A stretch of DNA of 64,000 nucleotides from Sphingobium fuliginis (lineage in GTDB: Bacteria; Pseudomonadota; Alphaproteobacteria; Sphingomonadales; Sphingomonadaceae), in the NCBI RefSeq assembly GCF_004152845.1, contig NZ_SEON01000001.1:916513-980512 (forward strand). Reading direction: 5' to 3'. Position 1 is the stretch's first letter. Each line of letters begins with the position of its first letter. The notes below the pieces were generated by a model. That model ran no database searches. It was given only the letters and a program-made list of their open reading frames with translations, and was not told the origin of the DNA. The translations under genes were made by a program, and so were the position numbers. Shown here one piece after another: positions 37,501 through 46,385 of this stretch.

Positions 37501-37522
37501 CAATCTTGGTTATGGTCTTCAC
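34508..37522 (-). CDS. TonB-dependent outer-membrane receptor (2)
   Basis: A 1004-aa receptor. The signal peptide ends at PAFAQ; SSDTIVVTGSIIRRTDAETP precedes the plug, which includes SAVSLRGLSTNSTLVLFDGL and LKDGASSSYGADAIAGVVNI. The barrel ends GRIFRAGARFKF. The start is GTG at 37522 with AGGGA seven bases upstream; a 34-codon upstream extension is rejected. Codon usage is visibly less GC-rich than in neighbouring housekeeping genes. With receptor 1 and the sulfotransferase-like gene on the same strand it forms an uptake cluster of unknown ligand. Confidence 0.92.
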   Translation of the reverse strand: MKTITKIGLRGGAALQVLTLVSAGLTTFSAPAFAQASQASSDEPSSDTIVVTGSIIRRTDAETPSPVTRVTTEELDRRGINTVQDGIQKLASNNGPALTNGFTANGAFAGGASAVSLRGLSTNSTLVLFDGLRAAYYPLADDGSRNFVDLNTIQDDIVENVEVLKDGASSSYGADAIAGVVNIITKREFKGIAGRVEAGVAENGAGGSQRLSLMAGTGDLDDNGFNAYISGFYYHSEAVYNRQLDAPFNSSDQRGIGGHNGQAYGLDANGVLENNGTLTAQGDGNYNLGNLYVRPADALTNTAIAGSRYQLLAGRCLNGTPYTPTAADRAPSNNANIPNLVCNEDGVNKYGVVAPEIQRFGGSARITARVGDTSEAYLSVNFQQSTVSYTGGPPTIRGNAPTGIFYPQFSTSSNAAVRAPGSFVLSLPVYVCARSTVGPCTATNGTLNPNNPFATAGQNALIIGGLPTTITSNETRSRVYRAAAGIQGTIFDDVDYKVDFTAMHTDLRRKMDGYVYIQHLLDVIKDGSYNFVNPAANSQDVQDYLTPTNISNASSDLYQGQFTMSKAIADLPGGPLQVAIGGSIYHEAVDAPSANSDINGPTMRYFTLNAFGTKGSRTVSSAFGEIVAPVIDQVELEASGRYDHYSSGQSAFSPKFGIKVKPVRQLLLRGTYSKGFRIPSFGEANALPTTGYVSQVAANIPAAFRAQYGAACATTPASCPTYLTNYSIGQTTLASPNLNPEKSRSFTAGAVFEPIRNLSFTVDYYNIKKTGAITSPSTAPAIAAYYAGQPIPAGFNVIADAPDVNNPTATPRIAFVESTLINSDTIKSEGIDFGANFTHDFGGVKWSSNLEASMLINLSTTFPDGTTEKYVGTLGNFNLTAGSGTFKWHGYWSNTLDFGKLALTGTVNYTSGYDLSAMDQGNEYKDCGLSPGYGDCHVSKYITFDLNTNFKVTDKVNFYVNVINLFDNLPDIDPVTYGAFLYNSVQAGEGVYGRIFRAGARFKF

Positions 37523-37842
37523 TATCCAGTCCCTTGCTCTGGAGGTTCGCGGATTGCCCCGCGCGCTTTTTTGACGCGTGAAGAGAGCGAAAGGAGCCCG
37601 ACAGCAAGCCCTCTTCACACGCACTGCGGGGCACTCTGCTCAGTCGTTTTATGAGTGTAAAGCAGGGCAGAAGCCCGGGCATCGCATTTGACCGAAACTG
37701 TAGCAAATATGCCACAAATCGAGAAAATCAGTATTGAACACCTGTTTAACAACAATGTTACAGGTCTGAGTTCCTAGAAGGAATTTTTACATTTCGACAT
37801 ATCATCACGAAGAATAAAATTATAGTTCCGTGAAATAATAGA
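37523..37842. other. AT-richer 320-base spacer upstream of TonB receptor 2
   Basis: No gene. It holds the receptor 2 promoter region and the end of the M23 peptidase gene's transcript. It is clearly more AT-rich than the surroundings, especially 37690-37842, and contains an imperfect dyad (acctgt...acaggt, 37740-37765) that could be an operator. Confidence 0.5.
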
Positions 37843-38679
37843 TCAGTTCTGCGGCATGGGTCCGGTGAGCAGAATCGGATCGATCCGGGCTTCATTCCAC
37901 TTCATCCCCCAATGAAGATGCGGACCCGTGGCCCGTCCGGTGGCCCCGATTGCGCCTATGCGCTGCCCCTGAATCACATGCTGCCCGGGAATCACGTCGA
38001 TCCGCGAAAGGTGAAGGAAGGCGCTGTTCAATCCATGACCATGGTCGATCATCAGCAGATTGCCCTCCAGCGTGAACGGGCGATCCGCGGCCAGGATCAC
38101 CACCCCGTCGGCCGGGGCCACCACCGGCTCGCCCGTCGCGCCCGCTATATCCACGCCGCCATGATAGGCGCCCGGCTGCCCCTGATAGATGCGCTGCGCG
38201 CCGAACAAGCCGGAGACGCGGCCGATGCGCGGCCAGATGAACCGCTGGCGCCAACCCTGCGCGTCAGTCACGGTTTCGCGCGCGGCGGCGATCCGTTCAA
38301 GCTCCGGCTTGCGCAGGGCGAGGAAGGCTTCCGTGCTTTTCGTCGGACGCAGCGGCGCATCGACCCGCTCGATCCGCCAGTCGCGCGGCGCGACGGTGAG
38401 GGCGCGGTCGAGAAGCGTTCCATCGGCAAGACGTCCGGTAAGCCGGGCCTGCGACGCCGCATCGCGGTCGAAGGCGATCAGGAAACGGCCATCGGCATCG
38501 ACCGGCACCAATTGCCCGTTGAAGCGCAGTTCGACCGTCCCCTTGGGCGCGGTGCCCAGCAAGGCGCCGCCCTGGACGGGCGTATCGGCCAGCACCAGTT
38601 CCACGGCAGGCGGCGCTGCCGGGGAGGTGGCCGCCACACCGGCCATCGCCAGCGCAGCGGCGGCGATCCAGCCCTTCAT
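37843..38679 (-). CDS. M23-family peptidoglycan endopeptidase
   Basis: A 278-aa periplasmic protein: signal peptide (MKGWIAAAALAMAGVAATSP), an N-terminal beta domain, and a LytM domain. All catalytic residues are present: His173 and Asp177 in YHGGVDIAG, His223 in AFLHLS, and His256 in GPHLHWG. It should cut peptide cross-links or stems in the cell wall and therefore be an active enzyme, unlike degenerate EnvC-type LytM proteins. DUF2093 and xseA follow upstream on the same strand (15 and 256 bases away), suggesting a loose operon. Confidence 0.92.
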   Translation of the reverse strand: MKGWIAAAALAMAGVAATSPAAPPAVELVLADTPVQGGALLGTAPKGTVELRFNGQLVPVDADGRFLIAFDRDAASQARLTGRLADGTLLDRALTVAPRDWRIERVDAPLRPTKSTEAFLALRKPELERIAAARETVTDAQGWRQRFIWPRIGRVSGLFGAQRIYQGQPGAYHGGVDIAGATGEPVVAPADGVVILAADRPFTLEGNLLMIDHGHGLNSAFLHLSRIDVIPGQHVIQGQRIGAIGATGRATGPHLHWGMKWNEARIDPILLTGPMPQN

Positions 38680-38694
38680 CTAAACCCCGGCACC

Positions 38695-38904
38695 TTACAG
38701 ACCCCGCGCCTTCAGTTCGGCCTGGGCGGAGATTTCGGCGCTGGCATAGGGTTCCTGCCGGGCGATGCTCCAGTAGCGCAGATCCTCCAGCGGAATTTTG
38801 CGCCCGCTGACGGCGCAGATCACATGATCGCCCGCCTGCAGCACGCGGAAGCTGTAGGCCATATAGTGCAGCCGGGCCGGGCGGTCGCGGTTGGACATCA
38901 GCAT
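38695..38904 (-). CDS. DUF2093-type small protein
   Basis: A 69-aa protein, MLMSNRDRPARLHYMAYSFR, with VLQAGDHVICAVSGRKIPLE and DLRYWSIARQEPYASAEIS. The pattern (basic start, Y-F-V-L-pG-x-x-V-x-CAVTG-x-x-I-PL-LRYWS) is that of the DUF2093 family found beside xseA in alphaproteobacteria. The single Cys lies in ICAVSG. Function is unknown. Two close starts exist (38904 and 38898); neither has a strong ribosome site. It lies 31 bases after xseA on the same strand. Confidence 0.85.
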   Translation of the reverse strand: MLMSNRDRPARLHYMAYSFRVLQAGDHVICAVSGRKIPLEDLRYWSIARQEPYASAEISAQAELKARGL

Positions 38905-38935
38905 GGGATCACTCGGCCTTTCCTGTGCAACGGCG

Positions 38936-40435
38936 TCATTGGGAAAACAGGTCCTGCTGGCCCGTCTCCTGGCCCTCGCGCGCTTTGCGCGGGGTGCGTG
39001 ACGGAGTCGATATAGCCTCGGCGGCGGGCTTCTCAAGGGGCGTGCCGCCATCGATGCTCGCACCCACCGCGCCGTCGCGGAAATGCAGGCTGACCGCGCC
39101 CGCCGCCCGCGCCTCCGCCACGGATTTCACCAGCCGGTCGCCCGCCATCACCCGCGCGAAGCCGCGTTGCAGCGGCAGGTCGGGATTGACCGACGTGAAG
39201 AGACGCGAGACGCGATCGAAAGCGGTCGCCCGGTCCTTGTAAACGCGCTCCAGATAATCCGGGCGCAGCCGCAACCGGCCGACGCGCTCGGCGGCGCGGT
39301 TGACATATTGGCGCAGCAGGGCGGGCCGCAACGCGCCGCCCGCCTGCCCCAGATGCGCCCGCGCATCGGCAACGCGATGCCGCAATCCGCTGACCAGACC
39401 ATCGGACAGTTGGTCCAGCCGCTGGCGCTGGGGTGCGAGCAGCATATCGGGCGTCGGCATCAGCCGCGCCTGCATCTCCAGCCGCTCGCGCGCCTGCGCC
39501 GCTCCTCGCCGCACGGCCCGGTCCATGCGCAAGCCCTGCTCCGTCAGCATCGCCAGCAGCTCCGCCCGCACCGGCACCGCCATTTCCGCCGCCGCCGTGG
39601 GCGTCGGCGCGCGCATGTCGGCGGCATAGTCGCAGAGCGTCGTATCCGTTTCATGCCCCACGGCGGAGATGATCGGGATCGAACATTCCGCCACGGCGCG
39701 GACGACGATCTCCTCGTTGAAGCTCCACAAATCCTCGATCGAGCCGCCGCCACGCGCCACGATCACCAGATCGGGCCGGGGCACAGGGCCGCCCGGCTGC
39801 ATCTCGCTGAACCCGCGCACCGCCCGCGCCACCTGCTCAGCGGCGCCCTGTCCCTGCACCAGCACCGGCCAGAGCAGCACCTGCGTCGGGCAGCGGTCCT
39901 CCAGACGGTGGAGAATGTCCCGGATCACCGCCCCGGTGGGCGACGTCACGACACCGATGACGCGCGGCATGAAGGGCAAACGCCGCTTGCGCTCCCGGTC
40001 GAACAGCCCCTCCGCCGCCAGCTTCTGCTTCAATTTCTCCAGCAGCGCCATCAGCGCGCCTTCGCCCGCCAGCTCCATCCGCTCGATCACGATCTGATAT
40101 TTGGAGCGCCCCGGATAGGTGGTGAGCTTGCCGGTGGCGATCACCTCCACCCCGTCCTGCGGCGCGAAGGGCAGGCGCGCCGCCCCGCCCTTCCACATCA
40201 CGCCGTCGATCACGGCATTGTCGTCCTTCAGGCACAGATAGATGTGCCCCGACCCGGCCCGCTTGAAGCCGGAAATCTCTCCGCGCAGGCGGACATGGCC
40301 GAAACGGTCCTCGACCGTGCGCTTCAGCAGGGCCGACAATTCGCTCACCGACAGCGGCGGCGCGTTGTCCCCTGAGCGTTCCTCGGCTAACAGGCGCCCC
40401 GAGACATCGAAACCAGCTTCATATTCCGGGGACAT
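38936..40435 (-). CDS. xseA: Exodeoxyribonuclease VII large subunit
   Basis: A 499-aa nuclease subunit. An N-terminal OB-fold ([40 protein letters not shown]) binds single-stranded DNA, followed by the catalytic core ([60 protein letters not shown]) and a long coiled coil. With XseB it degrades single-stranded DNA during repair. The start is ambiguous: ATG at 40435 leaves 7 bases to the divergent purD ATG, whereas ATG at 40450 would overlap purD. Neither has a good ribosome site. Confidence 0.95.
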   Translation of the reverse strand: MSPEYEAGFDVSGRLLAEERSGDNAPPLSVSELSALLKRTVEDRFGHVRLRGEISGFKRAGSGHIYLCLKDDNAVIDGVMWKGGAARLPFAPQDGVEVIATGKLTTYPGRSKYQIVIERMELAGEGALMALLEKLKQKLAAEGLFDRERKRRLPFMPRVIGVVTSPTGAVIRDILHRLEDRCPTQVLLWPVLVQGQGAAEQVARAVRGFSEMQPGGPVPRPDLVIVARGGGSIEDLWSFNEEIVVRAVAECSIPIISAVGHETDTTLCDYAADMRAPTPTAAAEMAVPVRAELLAMLTEQGLRMDRAVRRGAAQARERLEMQARLMPTPDMLLAPQRQRLDQLSDGLVSGLRHRVADARAHLGQAGGALRPALLRQYVNRAAERVGRLRLRPDYLERVYKDRATAFDRVSRLFTSVNPDLPLQRGFARVMAGDRLVKSVAEARAAGAVSLHFRDGAVGASIDGGTPLEKPAAEAISTPSRTPRKAREGQETGQQDLFSQ

Positions 40436-40442
40436 GGGCGAA

Positions 40443-41726
40443 ATGAACATCCTTCTGTTGGGCGGCGGCGGCCGCGAACATGCTCTGGCCTGGAAGCTGG
40501 CGCAATCGCCCGCTCTCAGCACCCTTTATGCCGCGCCGGGCAACCCCGGCATAGCCCAGCATGCGACATTGGTCGACCTTGATGCCACGGATCATCGCGC
40601 CGTCGTGGATTTCTGCCTGCGCCACAGCATCGGCCTGGTGGTGATCGGCCCGGAAGCACCGCTGGTCGACGGGCTGGCCGACAATCTGCGGGTCAAGGGC
40701 TATCCGGTCTTCGGTCCGGGCAAGAAGGCGGCGCAGCTTGAGGGGTCCAAGGGGTTCACCAAGGACCTGTGCAAGCGCGCGGGCATCCCGACCGCCGCCT
40801 ATGAGCGCGTCACCAGCAAGGACGGCGCCATCGCCGCGCTGGACGATTTCGCGCTGCCGGTCGTGATCAAGGCGGACGGTCTGGCGGCGGGCAAGGGCGT
40901 GATCATCGCGGAAACGCGGGAAGAGGCGCTGGAGGCGCTCGATTCCATGTTCTCCGGCGCGTTCGGCGCGGCGGGCGAGGAAGTGGTGCTGGAAGAATTC
41001 ATGACCGGCGAGGAAGCGAGCTTCTTCGCCCTGACCGACGGCAGCGCCATCCTGCCCTTCGGATCGGCGCAGGATCACAAGCGCGTGGGCGACGGCGACA
41101 CCGGCCCCAATACCGGCGGCATGGGCGCCTACAGCCCGGCCCGCGTGCTGACCCCGGAACTGGAAGCGGAAGTGATCGAGAAGATCGTCCGCCCCACCGT
41201 CGACACGCTCGCCGCCGAAGGGACGCCTTATAGCGGCGTGCTCTATGCCGGGCTGATGCTGACCGCCGAAGGGCCGAAGCTGATCGAATATAATGCCCGC
41301 TTCGGTGATCCTGAATGCCAGGTGCTGATGATGCGCTTCGACGGCGATCTGGTGGCGCTGCTGCTCGCGGTGGCGGAGGGCAGGCTGGCCGAACAGGGTC
41401 CGGTGCAACTGGCGGACCGCGCCGCGCTCACCATCGTCATGGCCGCGAACGGCTATCCCGGCACCCCGGAAAAGGGCGGCGCGATCACCGGAATCGACGC
41501 GGCGGAAGCCACGGGAGCGCGGGTTTTCCATGCGGGCACGGCGGACAGGGACGGCACGATCGTCGCCCATGGCGGCCGCGTGCTGAACGTCACCGCGACC
41601 GGCGGCACGGTGAAGGCGGCGCAGCAGGCGGCCTATAAGGCAGTCGACGCCATCGGCTTCCCGACCGGCTTCTGCCGCCGCGATATTGGGTGGCGGGAGG
41701 TCGCGCGGGAGGAAAGCGCGCGCTGA
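40443..41726 (+). CDS. purD: Phosphoribosylamine-glycine ligase (GARS)
   Basis: A 427-aa ATP-grasp enzyme of purine synthesis, joining glycine to phosphoribosylamine. Motifs: [20 protein letters not shown] at the start, [67 protein letters not shown] and [20 protein letters not shown]. Length is normal. It is divergent from xseA with only 7 bases between the chosen starts, so its promoter must lie within the xseA coding region. The GGGG at 40428 is a weak ribosome site. Confidence 0.97.
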   Translation: MNILLLGGGGREHALAWKLAQSPALSTLYAAPGNPGIAQHATLVDLDATDHRAVVDFCLRHSIGLVVIGPEAPLVDGLADNLRVKGYPVFGPGKKAAQLEGSKGFTKDLCKRAGIPTAAYERVTSKDGAIAALDDFALPVVIKADGLAAGKGVIIAETREEALEALDSMFSGAFGAAGEEVVLEEFMTGEEASFFALTDGSAILPFGSAQDHKRVGDGDTGPNTGGMGAYSPARVLTPELEAEVIEKIVRPTVDTLAAEGTPYSGVLYAGLMLTAEGPKLIEYNARFGDPECQVLMMRFDGDLVALLLAVAEGRLAEQGPVQLADRAALTIVMAANGYPGTPEKGGAITGIDAAEATGARVFHAGTADRDGTIVAHGGRVLNVTATGGTVKAAQQAAYKAVDAIGFPTGFCRRDIGWREVAREESAR

Positions 41727-41790
41727 TCCCCTTGCGGCGTGCCCTCAACCATCCTTAAATAGGCCAAATTCGGACAGGGAGGGACGAGCG

Positions 41791-42318
41791 ATGCAAGAAT
41801 TTTTCATGGACTATGGCCTGTGGCTGCTGATCGCGCTGTTGGTCATCATCGGCATCGTCTTCCTGCTGTCCGGGCGCAACCGGCCGAGCGAACCTTCCGT
41901 CCCGGTGGAGGCCAAGAAGCCCACCACCCCCGTTTCCGCGCCGCCTGCTTCCGCCCCGCCCCTTTCCAAGCCGGCGGAGCCGGTCGTACCCGAACCCGTC
42001 GCCGCTGCCCCGGCTCCGGTCGACGCTGCGGCGCCCATCGCGGTCCCGGCGTCGCCGGCGGTCACCACAGCGTCCGGCGATGCCGACGACCTGCTGAGGT
42101 TGAAGGGTGTCGGCCCCAAGCTCAACACGCTGCTGATCGAACTGGGCGTAACGCGCTATGCCCAGATCGCCGGCTGGAGCGATGCCGACATTGCCGCAAT
42201 CGATGCGAAGCTGGGCAATTTCAAGGGCCGCCCGGTGCGCGACCAGTGGATCGACCAGGCGAAATATCTCGCCGCCGGAGACGTTGCCGGTTTCGAAGCC
42301 AAATATGGCAAGATCTGA
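41791..42318 (+). CDS. Membrane-anchored helix-hairpin-helix protein
   Basis: A 175-aa protein: N-terminal membrane helix (YGLWLLIALLVIIGIVFLLS, 8-27), an Ala/Pro-rich linker (about 35-95), then a helix-hairpin-helix domain DDLLRLKGVGPKLNTLLIEL and GVTRYAQIAGWSDADIAAID. This domain resembles the DUF4332/'rpL21-associated' helix-hairpin-helix found in many alphaproteobacterial membrane proteins. AGGGAGGG precedes the ATG. It follows purD by 64 bases and ends 4 bases from the convergent acyltransferase gene. It might tether DNA or RNA to the membrane; that is inference. Confidence 0.8.
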   Translation: MQEFFMDYGLWLLIALLVIIGIVFLLSGRNRPSEPSVPVEAKKPTTPVSAPPASAPPLSKPAEPVVPEPVAAAPAPVDAAAPIAVPASPAVTTASGDADDLLRLKGVGPKLNTLLIELGVTRYAQIAGWSDADIAAIDAKLGNFKGRPVRDQWIDQAKYLAAGDVAGFEAKYGKI

Positions 42319-42322
42319 ACGG

Positions 42323-43279
42323 TCAGGCCGGTAGGGGCGCTTTGGCCAGGGGCGGGACCGTCCCGCTCCCTTGCGGCAGGCTGCCGAACAGCAGCGGCAA
42401 CAGCGTGCCGCGCGCCGTCAGGCGACATGCCAGCGCAAGCAGCAGGAGCGACAGCGCCAGCGTCGCTGCCGGGCCCACATCCGTCATGACGAGCACGCCC
42501 ATGACCAGCGGGTGCCACAGGTAGAAGAACAGGCTGTCGCGCCCGATCGCATTGACCGGCGCGAAATCCAGCCGCAGGGCGGACAGCATCGGCAGCAGCG
42601 CGATCAGGCCAAGGCACATCAAAAGCCGCGCAGGCACGAAGGCCAGGACATTGTCGGCATCATAGAGGCCGGACCACCAGAGAAGGCCCAGCAGCGCGAC
42701 CGCCCCGGCGATCGGCAGATAGCGTCGCGAAACCCGCCGCTCCGCCATCAGCATGCCGAAGAAGAAATAGACCAGATAGCGCAGGAAGCGGCTGTCGGGC
42801 GAAAACAGACTGTCCCCCACCGGTCCATGATGGAGGCCGAAGCCATACATGATCGCCAGGCTGACCGGCGTGCCGACCGCCAGCAGCGCCAGCGGGGTGA
42901 AGGGCAGCAGCCGCGTCAGCATGATCAGGAAGAACAACGTCGGCACATACCAGAGGTGAAAGGGCGGCCGGAACAACAGGTCGAACGGCAGGGTCCAGCG
43001 GAGCGCCGCGCCGCTCGCGATCAGGTACACCATGCCGGCAAAAAGCCAGGGCAGCAGCATCCGCCGGCCATAGCGGGACATCAGGCGCTGGATACTGTCG
43101 GTGCGGATGCGGGTGACGTTGAGCAGATAGCCGGAGATGCCGACCATCAACGGCATGCGAAAACCCGACCCGACCCACAGCGCCAGATCGTGGCCGCCGG
43201 TCAGTTCCATCACGTGCCCACCCATGACGAGCAGGATCAGCACGCCTTTCAGCAGGTCGATCGACGGATTCTTGCCCAC
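42323..43279 (-). CDS. Acyltransferase-3 family membrane protein
   Basis: A 318-aa integral membrane protein with about ten helices. The start block SIDLLKGVLILLVMGGHVME carries the family histidine, and FHLWYVPTLFFLIML and FFYLWHPLVMGVLV are also typical of acyltransferase-3 proteins. These O-acetylate or O-acylate surface polysaccharides, Nod factors or similar. It starts with GTG. It is divergent from an SGNH hydrolase gene 117 bases away. Acyltransferase-3 and SGNH proteins often work together on polysaccharide acetylation, so the pair may be functional partners (inference). Confidence 0.85.
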   Translation of the reverse strand: MGKNPSIDLLKGVLILLVMGGHVMELTGGHDLALWVGSGFRMPLMVGISGYLLNVTRIRTDSIQRLMSRYGRRMLLPWLFAGMVYLIASGAALRWTLPFDLLFRPPFHLWYVPTLFFLIMLTRLLPFTPLALLAVGTPVSLAIMYGFGLHHGPVGDSLFSPDSRFLRYLVYFFFGMLMAERRVSRRYLPIAGAVALLGLLWWSGLYDADNVLAFVPARLLMCLGLIALLPMLSALRLDFAPVNAIGRDSLFFYLWHPLVMGVLVMTDVGPAATLALSLLLLALACRLTARGTLLPLLFGSLPQGSGTVPPLAKAPLPA

Positions 43280-43396
43280 AAAAATTGCCCCGGTGCAGGA
43301 ATCGGAACGATATCGTTACATTCTTGCCGGATCGTTAAGGCGCAGTAGGGAATTTCGGCTTTGCGCCGTAGAAAAAGACGCTACTTATATCCTTCG

Positions 43397-44110
43397 ATGA
43401 AGACGCCGCTGCTGCAACGCCTCGACGCCTCGCCTTTCGCCAAATGGGGGCTGGCGGCCCTCATCTTCTGCCTGATCGTCGGTAGCTGGCTGGCGGTAGG
43501 CCGATACCGCGCGGCGCATGTGGCGCTGCCGGACGACGCGCCCGGGCCAAGCGCCTGTTCGCTCTGGTTCGTAGGCAGTTCTTCCATGCGCCGCTGGACC
43601 AGCCTCAACCACGACATGGCGCCGTGGAAAGCGCATAACCGCGGTATCGATGATGCCACCTTTGCCGAGATCCTGCCGCGCTTCGCCAATGCGGCGCAGG
43701 ACAGCAAACCCGTGGCGATCATCCTCTATGCCGGGGAGAACGACATCGCCAACGGCATTGAGGTTCGCACCGTCCTCCGCAACCTTGGGCGATTTCTGGA
43801 CCTGCGCAACCGGATGATGGGTGACGTGCCGGTCGTGATATTGTCGATGAAGCCCAGTCCGGCGCGGCGGTCGATCTTCAAGAGCCAGATGCTGTTCAAC
43901 GCGGCGACGCAAGGGCTGATCGAGCGCATGCCGCTGACCTATTATGCCGACATCACGACGCCGCTGCTGAAGGATGGAAAGCTGGGCGACAATTATCGGG
44001 CGGACGGCGTCCATATGAATCCGGCCGGATATGGCATCTGGGCGGGGGTGGTGCGCCAGCGACTGAACGACGTCCTGCCGGCCGAGACTGTCCGTCGCTG
44101 CGTGGCTTGA
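43397..44110 (+). CDS. SGNH/GDSL-type hydrolase, membrane-anchored
   Basis: A 237-aa protein with an N-terminal membrane segment (GLAALIFCLIVGSWLAVGRY, 18-37) and an SGNH fold. Block I is FVGSSSMRRW (nucleophile Ser in 61-63), block III IILYAGENDIANG and block V ADGVHMNPAGYGIWA with the catalytic Asp-His. All catalytic positions are intact. It should act as an esterase or deacetylase in the periplasm. Its divergent neighbour is the acyltransferase, a pairing seen in polysaccharide O-acetylation loci. Confidence 0.85.
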   Translation: MKTPLLQRLDASPFAKWGLAALIFCLIVGSWLAVGRYRAAHVALPDDAPGPSACSLWFVGSSSMRRWTSLNHDMAPWKAHNRGIDDATFAEILPRFANAAQDSKPVAIILYAGENDIANGIEVRTVLRNLGRFLDLRNRMMGDVPVVILSMKPSPARRSIFKSQMLFNAATQGLIERMPLTYYADITTPLLKDGKLGDNYRADGVHMNPAGYGIWAGVVRQRLNDVLPAETVRRCVA

Positions 44111-44206
44111 TATGTGGAAGGGTGGCTGCCTCTCTGTTTTCGCCGAGCCGCCCATGCCAATGGCGGCGATTGGCCACCATCATGGTATCTCAAGCCCGGC
44201 GACGCT

Positions 44207-45004
44207 TCACCCGCGTCCCAATATTTCCCGTGCGCGCGGCGCCAGCCGCTCCGCTGCGGCGGCATGGATTCCTGGCGCGGCGCACAGCAAGCCGAAGGCG
44301 GTCGGCTGCGGCCGGTTGAAGGAAAAGGGATTGCTGAGCGCATCGGTGACGATCGCCCCCGCCTCCTCCGCGATCAGCGCGGCGGCGGCGACGTCCCATT
44401 CATTGCCCCAGCGCACCGTGGCGACCAGATCGGCCTCGTCCGCCGCCACCATCGCCATGCGCAGCGCGATGCTGTTGGGCTTGTCGACGGTGACGAGATC
44501 GCGGTCATGGCGGGGCAACTGATCCGCCGGCACTCGTGAACCCGGCAGGACGGCCCGCGATCCGGCCTGCAAGGTCCGGCCGTTGCGGGTCGCCCCCGCG
44601 CCTGCCTGCGCTATCCACAGTTCGTTGCGCGCAGGCGCCGCCAATATGCCGAAGCGCACCGCGCCATGCTCCACCAGCGCCACCGATACCGCCCAGCCGG
44701 GCCGCCCGCGCAGATAATCCCGCGTCCCGTCGATCGGATCGACAACCCAGACCCGCGGCAGGTTCAGCCGGTGAACGGTGTCCGCCGTCTCCTCCGACAG
44801 CCAGCCGGCCGACGGATCGATGGCGTAGAGCCGCTCGCGCAGCATCGCGTCCAGTTCCAGATCGGCCTCGCACACCGGATGGCCGGGCACCTTCTCCCAC
44901 TGGCGCACGCGCGTTTCCCCGCCCGCCCAGAGCGTCAGGGCCCGGTCAGCCGCGTCCGATACGACCGCCACCACCTCGCGCAAGGAGATGTCAGCCGCCG
45001 GCAA
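44207..45004 (-). CDS. Inositol monophosphatase-family phosphatase (CysQ-like)
   Basis: A 265-aa metal-dependent sugar/nucleotide phosphatase. Metal-binding motifs are GWLSEETADT, VVDPIDGTRDYLRG and NEWDVAAAALIAEEAGA. The family includes 3'(2'),5'-bisphosphate nucleotidase (CysQ), inositol monophosphatase and histidinol phosphatase; CysQ-like is favoured by overall pattern only. The only reasonable start is TTG at 45004, inside the last codons of the pmbA gene (14-base overlap), consistent with coupling in the mutY-nudC-pmbA run. If it is a PAP phosphatase it could serve the sulfotransferase-like gene product by removing PAP. Confidence 0.8.
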   Translation of the reverse strand: MPAADISLREVVAVVSDAADRALTLWAGGETRVRQWEKVPGHPVCEADLELDAMLRERLYAIDPSAGWLSEETADTVHRLNLPRVWVVDPIDGTRDYLRGRPGWAVSVALVEHGAVRFGILAAPARNELWIAQAGAGATRNGRTLQAGSRAVLPGSRVPADQLPRHDRDLVTVDKPNSIALRMAMVAADEADLVATVRWGNEWDVAAAALIAEEAGAIVTDALSNPFSFNRPQPTAFGLLCAAPGIHAAAAERLAPRAREILGRG

Positions 45005-46337
45005 CGGTCATCCCGTCGATACGGAGGGTCGGCACGTTCATGCCATAGCGGAAGGCGAGGTCGTTGGCCGGCACCAGCGCCCGGAACATGTCCTTCAAAT
45101 TGCTGGCGATGGTGATTTCCGACACGGCCTGACCCACGGCGCCATTTTCGATCAGGAAACCCGCAGCACCCCGGCTGTAATCCCCGGTCACGCCGTTGAC
45201 GCCCATGCCGATCAGTTCGGTGACATAGAGGCCGCGCTTCACGTCCGCCATCAGTTCGCCCGGCGACAGCGTGCCCGGCTCCATATGGACATTGGTGACG
45301 CCCGCACCCGGCGCGCCGCTGCCGCCCCGGCTGGCATGGCCGGTCGGCTCCAGCCCCAATTGCCGCGCCGAAGCGCTGTCCATCAGCCAGCCGGTCAGCA
45401 CGCCCCTGTCGATCAATGCGCGGCGTTCGACCGGAAGCCCCTCGCCGTCGAAGGGTCGCGAACGCAGGCCGCGCAACCGCAGCGGATCGTCGATGATCGT
45501 GATGGCCGCATCGAACAGCGCCTCGCCCAGCGATTCCAGCAGGAAGCTCGACCGCCGCGCAATGGCGGGGCCTACCATGCCGCCGATCAGATGCCCGACC
45601 AGGCTGGAGCCGATGCGCGGGTCGAAGATCACCGGCATCACGCCGCTGCCCACCTTCACCGGATTGAGCCGCGCCACCGCCCGATGCCCGGCGCGGGTGC
45701 CGACCGTTTCGGCATCGTCCAGATCCTCGATATGGCGGACGCTGTGGCTGGCATGGTCGCGCTGCATGTCGGCGCCGGTCCCGGCCAGCACGCTCGCCCA
45801 GGTCGAATGGCTCGTCCCCGCATAGGCCCCGGCAAAGCCATGGCTGGTCGCCAACGCCATCTGGCTCCGCCCGGTCGCCGCGCCGCCGCCCTCGCTGTTG
45901 GTGACGCCTGGCACGGCCCGCGCCGCCTCCTCGGCTATCATGGCGCGCTCCCTGAGCTGCGCCGGTTCCGGCTCGAACGGATCGGTCAGGTCCAGCGCGG
46001 GCAGCTTCTTCCTGAGCAGCCGGTCTTCGGGCGCAAGGCCCGCATAGGGGTCTTCCGGCGCCTGCCCCGCCATGGCGATGCAGCGGTCGACCAAGGTCGC
46101 CAAGGTCGCCGGATTCATGTCCGACGCCGAAATGCTGGCGGACCGGCGGCCGATGAACACGCGCAGGCCGATTTCCTCGCCTTCCGACCGCTCCACATCC
46201 TCCAGCGCGCCCAGCCGCACGGATACATTGGTCGAGGCGTTGCAGGCATAGATGGCGTCGGCCGCATCCGCCCCCGCCCGGCGCGCCGCCGTCACCAGAT
46301 CCTGCGCGCGGGACTGGGCTTCTTCTAGGCTGAGCAT
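44991..46337 (-). CDS. pmbA: PmbA/TldE metalloprotease-family protein
   Basis: A 448-aa member of the PmbA/TldD family. It reads MLSLEEAQSRAQDLVTAARR at the start, with the central FDPRIGSSLVGHLIGGMVGP, SFLLESLGEALFD and the C-terminal YVTELIGMGVNGVTGDYSRG and AAGFLIENGAVGQAVSEITI. It lacks an HExxxH motif, so it corresponds to PmbA (TldE), the non-catalytic partner of TldD. TldD/E act in peptide maturation and modification in the cytoplasm. The partner tldD is not in the window. Confidence 0.92.
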   Translation of the reverse strand: MLSLEEAQSRAQDLVTAARRAGADAADAIYACNASTNVSVRLGALEDVERSEGEEIGLRVFIGRRSASISASDMNPATLATLVDRCIAMAGQAPEDPYAGLAPEDRLLRKKLPALDLTDPFEPEPAQLRERAMIAEEAARAVPGVTNSEGGGAATGRSQMALATSHGFAGAYAGTSHSTWASVLAGTGADMQRDHASHSVRHIEDLDDAETVGTRAGHRAVARLNPVKVGSGVMPVIFDPRIGSSLVGHLIGGMVGPAIARRSSFLLESLGEALFDAAITIIDDPLRLRGLRSRPFDGEGLPVERRALIDRGVLTGWLMDSASARQLGLEPTGHASRGGSGAPGAGVTNVHMEPGTLSPGELMADVKRGLYVTELIGMGVNGVTGDYSRGAAGFLIENGAVGQAVSEITIASNLKDMFRALVPANDLAFRYGMNVPTLRIDGMTVAGG

Positions 46338-46385
46338 GGACTGTGTCGATTCCTGAAAGGGGATATGCAGGGCGAAGGGGCGGCC

